Assembly: GCA_934045905.1 (NCBI GenBank)
Contig: OW203763.1
Coordinates: forward strand, 45,967,941-46,031,940
Reading direction: 5' to 3'
Length of the DNA stretch: 64,000 bases
Source: Leuctra nigra
Lineage: Eukaryota > Arthropoda > Insecta > Plecoptera > Leuctridae
In this document: positions 49,701-58,700 of the stretch, in pieces
Layout of the letters: the number at the start of each line of letters is the position of its first letter
How positions within the stretch are numbered: the first letter of the stretch is position 1
The notes under the pieces: model-generated
Seen by the model: only the letters and a program-made list of their open reading frames with translations
Databases searched by the model: none
What the model was told of the DNA's origin: nothing
Made by a program: the position numbers and the translations under genes

Positions 49701-52700
49701 GTAGTCCCCACACTTGTTAGATCTTACCCTTCAGTAGTCGCCACACTTGCTAGAACTTACCCTCCAGTAGTCCCCACACTTGCTAGATCTTACCCTGCAG
49801 TAGTCCCCACACTTGCTAGATCTTACCCTCCAGTAGTCACCACACTTGCTAGATCTTTCCCTCCAGTAGTCCCCACACTTGCTAGATCTTACCCTCCAGT
49901 AGTCCCCACACTTGTTAGATCTTACCCTCCAGTAGTCCCCACACTTGCTAGATCTTACCCTCCAGTAGTCGCCACACTTGCTAGATCTTACCCTCCAGTA
50001 GTCCCCACACTTGCTAGATCTTACCCTCCAGTAGTCGCCACACTTGCTAGATCTTACCCTCCAGTAGTCGCCACACTTGCTAGATCTTACCCTCCAGTAG
50101 TCGCCACACTTGCTAGATCTTATTCTCCAGTAGTCGCCACACTTGCTAGATCTTACCCTCCAGTAGTCGCCACACTTGCTAGATCTTACCCTCCAGTAGT
50201 CGCCACACTTGTTACTCCCGGGCTCGCAGTTCTTGCTCGGCTGCCCGAAGTGGTACTCAGCCCTGGTCTCGCAGTTGTCGTAGTTCCTCGTCTTCGTCAC
50301 TTCCAAGTACGGTTTACTTCCGCACAACTCCGGCTTGGGCAAGACGTCGACGTTGTTCGCGCCCCACGTGTTGGCCAGCTCAGGAGTCAGCTTGACGACC
50401 TCGTAGAGGACCTCGCATCTGCCCACAACGGAGTCCTCCATCACCCGGAACACGGTCTCGTCCCGCTCTCTGCCGTGTTGGATGTTGGAGTTCTTGTCGT
50501 GGATGGCGTTGGTGCCTGTGAGGTCGATCTGGAGTTGACCGACTAAACCTTGCAAGAAGTTCACCTCCCAATCCTCGAGGTCACTGCCAACTGACAGATT
50601 CTCGATCTGTAAATCAAGAAGACCCGCGGCGTCAATTTCTGCTCTTTACAGAATTATTAATTGAGCGAACGAAGCCAGCGTCTTCTTTTCGCTCTTTTGG
50701 CATGGACCTCTTATTTTTGTTACTGACGATCAAGTCGATATACAGGTTGGGGATTTTGAAATCCGTTGATTGGTTCAAATTTAAAAATCTTCCGATTGGT
50801 TGGTCCAATCAATTTGAAATTTTGCCAGGTCATTAAGACCAACATTTTATCACATTTTACAATGTTTTAGTCAAATCCTCAGTTGGTTTAAATATGTAAA
50901 ATATCTTCCGATTGGTCGAAAATTAAAATGCTCCGATTAAGTTTAAATTTGAAATGGTGATCAAGACTAACATTATCTCTTATTTTACAAATTTTCAACT
51001 CAATCGGTCAGTCATTCACAGATGTGTTGCAATTTTAAGATTGTCGAAGTAGTTGTCAAATTAAAGAGATTTTTAGAAAAGTACCTATCTCTATCTATGT
51101 CACGACATGTATCCCAGATGAAAATAACCCATTGGTCCCATTTCTTCACATTATCCTAAGCGCTACCCAAGACCTACTTTTGAAAGACAAAGTAGTACAA
51201 TGGGCCTCATCGTACAAATTCCTAGAACTTCATCTTGATCGCGGCTTAAGATGGACAAATCACATTACGAGGTCCTATCTAGAGCGAACGGGAAACTAGC
51301 CTCATTATATCCACTATTCAAGTCAAGAAACCTCAAGCAAGAAACAAAGCTGCAACTTTATAAAACGATTTTGCTATACCTACCCTCTCATACGCAGCCC
51401 CCATCTGGGCTGGATGCGCCTCACAACACAGCATACACGACATACAAGTTCATCAAAATAAAATAATTCGAATTGTGTTGGACGCAACTATCTTCACCCG
51501 AATCGCAGACCTTCACGACCAGGCACACATGGAACCAATATCAGACCATTTTGCACGACTCGCCCAGCAGTTCTACGCGTCTCTGGAAAATGCACAGAAT
51601 CCGAAGATCCGAGTACTAGCAACACTCTCATCCACCACCCAAGACAGAGTCCAAAGACCATCCGCGACACTGACCATGCGACCTTCAGTTACCAGAAAGC
51701 GAAAGCTTTCAGGTGAAAGTTAAAAGTGAAGTGACATGTAACATTTGTACGCGATCCACTGGGGATCGCCCACCTGGAAAACTTTCCTGGACAAACTTCC
51801 TGGCAATTGATATAGCCGATAAGGCAACAACAATTAAGCGAGCCGCCAGACGGCAAATTCAACACGAGGTCACATTATCCTATACAAATACTAGGAACAC
51901 GCCTTGCGCTCCACCTCCATGATCAGTGTAACACGTTGATAAGCGAGCCTTCGTATTACATGCGGTGAATTAATATTATTAACAGACCTTGGAAAAGGCT
52001 GCAAGCAATGAAATTGTCAAAGGAGCAATGACAATTTCATTGACATTTTCTCTGAGTTCATTTGACAAATATTTCAAAACAAGCATAAATGTCAGCAAAA
52101 TGATAAATACTCTTGAAGTTCTAGCCCGATTTGTCTGAACATTTTCAAAACCACCTAAAAATGTTAGTACCAATGGGCATGCAAAATGTTAAGTTGATCG
52201 TCTAAACGGTTCCATTTTAAAGCTTCAATAAATCACAGGATCATATTCAAAAACTATACACGAGACAGCTCATATGACAATAATGTGAGTGCAAAATTTA
52301 AGATCGATCGGCTATGAACGGTGTGACCTTGGCAGTGAAGGCAAAAACACAAGCAGTGATTGAATGCGATTAATATCCGTATGAAAGTTGCTGCTCTCTG
52401 ATAAACCTTGGCAATAGATAAGAAGACTATAATATAATGATACCTATGTGTAAAGGGAGCTGTGATAATTTCTTGGAATATATTCGAATAAATTAGAAAA
52501 ATATTTAAAAACAAACATAAAATGCAGCAAAATGTTAATTATACTCTTAAAGTTCTTGAACAATGTGTCTGAACATTGACAAAAACACAGGAATGTTGGT
52601 CCCAATGATTATGCAAGATTTCTAGTTGATCGATCAAACCGCTCCAGGTTGAGTTTTCAACCAATCACAAGATCATGTCTAAAAGCTATGTGACAGGTCA

Positions 52701-55700
52701 TATGACATTAGATGTTGCGCAATATTTCAGTTCGGTTGGTTGAACGGTGTGACCTCGGCACTTCAGGCAAAAACAAGAACAAGCAAAATACAGAGAAAAA
52801 GCCAGAAGAGTGATGTGGTGACGTTCGCTAATTATGTGCTTTATGATTTATTGATCCTCAAATCGTGAAAACAATTTCGTTTCCCTTCATTTTAAATATT
52901 ATGTGCTTTTACAATATAGCAAGATTCAAACTTATAGCGTTTCTAACTTTCCAAATTGCAACTAAGTAAATACTTGCTCTAAGATGAACAACATGAATTC
53001 TAATTTATATTGATCTAGGGTATGTCGTCCATTATTCATTATTTTTCCTACATAATTAAAAATATCCATCAACAAAAAATTACATTTAAATATTGTTCTG
53101 AAATACTATATTTTTGAGTTTAAATTATGCAAAGACTAAAGTAACAGTAAAGCATCGTGCAACTCAACGACCACGTTATTATGCAATTCAAATTAGACAA
53201 TTTAAATTTCTTGCCAAAGAAATTGCACTTTACTGATATCGTAGAAAATCCAAAAATATTTAGAGGTGTGTATAAAACAGTTATACAAAACTTAATAGTG
53301 GGAAATCAAATATCGCTACGCGAAATGCAATACAAATATTTTCAGATTGAATTTCTTTTTCTTGGCTGCTGGATTTTACACGGAGAGTTTTTTATTATCA
53401 ATTTCTGTTTTAGGTCTGGCTGTACAATGTCCCGATACTGGCTAATGATTGAATTTGTCCAATTTTAATTGTATAGTCAGATATAGACTTATCGTAATTA
53501 ATGCATTGTCAACAATTGAACTATTTTATTGGACTGATCTTACCACTCCTCGGTCCATCTTGACGCTGAAGGGATTCGAAGTAATGGGGAAGTCTCTAAA
53601 CTTCTCTCGAGCCAGCGGGATTTGATTCCACCAGCCTTCAGGCAGCTTCTCGTGGATCTTGGTGTAGCTCATGTCTTGCAACTAATAACAACAAACACAT
53701 TGTCATTCCTTCTTCAATTATCAGACACAACGAGGAACGCGTTGACAAGCGAGCACAGGAAACGTCCAATACGACTGACCTGTGTTGCAGATGATTATTT
53801 GAGATTGTCAAATAGATTGAGAGACTAAGGAGATATAAGAAAATTAAACACAAGAAGGAATAAGTTGTAGATATTTCACTTTCACATGGCGAAGTAATAT
53901 TCCCAATAGCTGGGTATATAAATTAATTTACATGGTTATTTTGTTTGGGACTGAAATTATTAAAAGTATCGCGCAATACACGCTTAGTCAGCAATACAAT
54001 AAACTGATTGTTTTGCAACACACCGTAAGTTAAAATTACTTCATTTGTTGCAATTTAGTTATCCAGAAAATTTAGCTCAAGTTTGAGAGTCTGATGTTAA
54101 AAATTAAATTATTTGTGGCAGACAAACAAGAAATGAGGGATATTTTCTGATGACTTAGCCATAAGTAATATTGCTCAAATTTACACAACGTCATATCTTG
54201 TTGAGATAAACATTTTTTTGTCTGGGGCTTAACGTCGCACTGTTCTGCAGCGAGGCTAGTGGCGACGGATGAATGATTATGATGATGATTGGGAGATGAT
54301 GGTGAAGAGTAGGTCAGGATTGAAGGTGGGATGGAGGCGGTCATGGCCTATTAGTAGGGTATACCTTCCCAGCATTTGACTGAGGGTCGAGGGAATACCA
54401 CGAAAAAATCAGTCAGGAAGGACGGCCGCGGGTATCGAACCCGGGCCTCCGGAATAAAAGCTCAGAGCGTTACCACTCAACCAACCTGTTCCGTTTTAGA
54501 TAAACATGGTATTACTATAGCATAGTGACTCAATGCTATTACTATTACTATAGTAAGAGTGAATGCTACATATACTGATACTAAAATGTTACATACAATT
54601 ACTATAGTTTGAGTAAATGTTACATACAATTACTATAGTATGAGTAAATGTTACATACTATTACTTTAGTAAGACTAAGAGTAAATGTTACACTCATATC
54701 ATGAGTGAATGTTACATACTATCGCAAGTGTCAATGTTACGTACTGTACTATTATCACAGCATGTTACCTTCATGAGCAGTTGGTTGGAAGTTTGAGCTT
54801 GAACACGGAGGACTCCTCTGTAATGTACCCCGGCATATTGTGCGTCCTCTGATTCCAAACCAGTGAGACTTCTTCCTTGCAGTTGGAACACGTACTCCTG
54901 CTTGGGCCTCCATCCTGCAGGCAGAAACAGAGTTGAGCAGATCAAGCCACTGACTCTCCATGGACTTACACTTCGTCACGTGGATCTAGGCCCCTCAGTG
55001 AAGATAAATTGTTCCTTATCATAGTTCATCAATTTAAAAGAACAGTTTGCACTCTATACACTATCTGTATCATTTCAAATTGATAATACCTAGTTTACCA
55101 TTTAAGATATTAATTACATTTGTTGGAAATAAAAAATGTTATTGCGGCGGTGACTTAGAAAATGTTGATTGCACTCGCATAGCATTGATACGCCATTCTC
55201 GTGCTATCAGTGAATCGAGCAAAGGTGCAGAGACGAACTTACCATAGTCACCACTAACAGCACTGCCTGAAAATATACAAACAAACTATTAGGAAAACTG
55301 GCTAGCGTGGAAAACTTCCAGTGGAGTTGGGATGATAAAAAAAAAATGTGTGAAGCGTAAAATGTCCGACCAAACCGGGTCTCGAACCCTTTAGTGGGAC
55401 TTATGACAGTTCGTAGTCACCATTCCATGTCATCATCTAGTGGAGCGGTCGCGCCACCCTGCCAAGTTGTACTGTATACTGTACACTCACAGCCACTCAA
55501 CATACCGTAAATGCCAACACAAAACTGAGGAGTAGACCAAACACTTTTACTGTAAGAAACAAAATGGTATTTTCGGCCTACTGGATCTCAACAATAGCAA
55601 ATCTCACATTGTTGTGATATGTCTTAATTTTGAGCTATGGCCCACCTAACAACATAATATACATCACGCGAAAACAATCAGTCTTGCCGTTTTTGAACTA

Positions 55701-58700
55701 GAGGGCCGTGAAAATCGTGAAATTGCAATGCTTTCATCATCTTCAGGGATACTGTGTTAGGCCGTGAAAGATTACATTTCGTTTTAGAATGATATTATAC
55801 ACCTAAGACACTGTAATTTACATTTTGAAAGGAATTTGAGAGTACAACAGACTAGCAAAGGATATTGATACTTTAAAACTCATTATCAGAATATGAAAAA
55901 TTACCATCATTTCATCTTGTCATGTTTATAGATAATTGATAAGTGCAAATGTGCCAACGGTATTGTAATAATTAATAATAATTATTGACTGTATTGCATA
56001 TTAGTTCACATTAGATTTGTCTTATGGTATCAACATTCTTTGAGCAGACTGTAATAGATATTTAATGTGTTGTGTTATGATGATGCATGAAATTGTTTAG
56101 TTTATGGATATTTTATTACTATTTCAAGTGTCAGCAAGCGCTTAGTGTAAACATTTGGGTCCAGTTACAGAGAGTGGGAGTGAGACGTGCAGGAATGTAC
56201 CTTCTGTACAAAATATATGGGACCTTCTTGGTGTATAAAACAGTAGCGATTTGTTTTTATATTTATTTGCAGCTAAACGGTTCAATTCACAGAAAATTTT
56301 AAAAGAGATAAAATGAAGAAAACACTCCTATTTATATGTAGCAGAGCTTCTTTTATTTCTATCTATTTTGGTTCTCCTACGTTCCCAATAGACATTTTGC
56401 GTCCAGCTTATTCCTTATGGGACTAAAATTCTTTGCATACTTTCGATTAAAATCACGTTTTTCGATTTGCAGCTCTCACTATCACAACCGGATTGGTACC
56501 TTCTTATATGTCTTACAGATATTAATAGTTTGATGTGTAATGATGGTAATATTATAATTTCTGACCGTTGCCCCCCTTTAAAACTCATTTAAAGACTGTA
56601 ATGAGTTCAATTTCTATGTGACCAATAATCAAAGTTTAAAACAGAGAATAAGTGATGTATTTATGAATATTGAAGGTAGAATAGCATATATTCTAACTAA
56701 AATCATCATAAAAGTCTAATTGCAGTGTCCTAGCATGCTCAAAAGAAGTTGCGAATGCAAGTAGATATTTGCGGATGTCAGTCCTCAACACCGCAAGACC
56801 GTGTGCTAATAATCACATGGCCGGAATCCAGTAGACTCTGGGCACTTGCGTTGATAAATCTAGAAATTATTTGGGGCATAAGGCATTAAGTACATACTAT
56901 AAGTGTAAAAAGAAATGCAGTATTTCACGGCCTTACTTCACATTACTTCTTCAGATGATGACGACCTGGTCTGGTCACCTACAGTCTACTAATGTTTCAC
57001 TTGTTGTTGTGCTCTAGTGACCTATCCTCTACTTGTAAGGCTTGGTTTGTGTTCTGGTCACCTACATTCTACTGATGTTTCTCTTGTTGTTGTGCTCTAG
57101 TGACCTATCCTCTACTTGTATGGCTTGGTTTGTGTTTTGGTCACCTACATTCTACTGATGTTTCTCTTGTTGTTGTGCTCTAGTGACCTATCCTCTACTT
57201 GTAAGGCTTGGTTTGTGTTCTGGTCACCTACATTCTACTGATGTTTCTCTTGTTGTTGTGCTCTAGTGACCTATCCTCTACTTGTAAGGCTTGGTTTGTG
57301 TTCTGGTCACCTACATTCTACTGATGTTTCTCTTGTTGTTGTGCTCTAGTGACCTATCCTCTACTTGTAAGGCTTGGTTTGTGTTCTGGTCACCTACATT
57401 CTACTGATGTTTCACTTGTTGTTGTGCTCTAGTGACCTATCCTCTACTTGTAAGGCTTGGTTTGTGTTTTGGTCACCTACATTCTGCTGATGTTTCTCCT
57501 GTTGTTGTGCTCTAGTGACCTATCCTCTACTTGTAAGGCTTGGTTTGTGTTCTGGTCACCTACATTCTACTGATGTTTCTCTTGTTGTTGTGCTCTAGTG
57601 ACCTATCCTCTACTTGTAAGGCTTGGTTTGTGTTTTGGTCACCTACATTCTGCTGATGTTTCTCCTGTTGTTGTGCTCTAGTGACCTATCCTCTACTTGT
57701 AAGGCTTGGTTTGTGTTCTGGTCACCTACATTCTACTGATGTTTCACTTGTTGTTGTGCTCTAGTGACCTATCCTCTACTTGTAAGGCTTGGTTTGTGTT
57801 TTGGTCACCTACATTCTGCTGATGTTTCTCCTGTTGTTGTGCTCTAGTGACCTATCCTCTACTTGTAAGGCTTGGTTTGTGTTCTGGTCACCTACATTCT
57901 ACTGATGTTTCTCTTGTTGTTGTGCTCCTCAATCCTCTACAACTTATAGTTATTTCTGACACGAAGGGTGGTTATAAAATTATGTGAGTACGTAAATGTC
58001 TGAATTCTTCTTATTTTACTTGTGTATACTTATTACATTCTATGTAATTACTACGAATCAAGCCACATAATCAATTATTTTGGGTATAGTGACTTCATAA
58101 TTGTGAGATTCTTAAAGTCATCCCATTACGTCAGCCCAAATTATAACAAATGTTAGTGATAAAGTCACTCTAAGAAAAGAATCAATTACTGCCCTGATGG
58201 CAACTGCAATGAAACACCAGAAATGGTTACTTAAAATGTTTGGGAAGTTAATCAATGCTTTTAAATTGTATTGATTCCCTTTAAAAGAATTATAAAATTA
58301 GTTTTGATATGTGTTGATGATAATGATGGTTGCGGTCGTGGCCTATTAGTTGGGAACTATGCCGGCTTTGTATTTTCCGACTGGAAGGGATCGAGCCCGT
58401 GTCGCCCAAGACACTGCTCGAACTATCTTGACCTCTGACTCCATGTGAAGACATTTGAAGACATCAAGCAAGGTTCATGGTGTGTGGTTTATGCTTTGAT
58501 TGTGGTTTTCCCACAAATAGCTCAGTCTGAAAGAACGGCCCGGTAATTGAACGTTCTGAGCCAACTGGCTTCATCAAAATTATTTGAAAAGTGTGCGAAA
58601 TATCTAAATATTTTAATCAAAATATTATTCGGTCATATTAACATTTTAATAAATATTAATAATAGTAATGTGATAAAAATGTGTTAAAAAGAAAACGACA

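Noticed and set aside
6688..50211. CRISPR arrays
   Set aside because: Units are contiguous without unique spacers, and the context is an intron-containing animal gene.
53157..53468. 103-codon plus-strand frame
   Set aside because: AT-rich random composition in intron 4, no domain or splice context.
54420..54495. A functional tRNA gene
   Set aside because: A and B boxes are present but acceptor and anticodon stems do not form a complete cloverleaf by eye, and the sequence runs into a SINE body.
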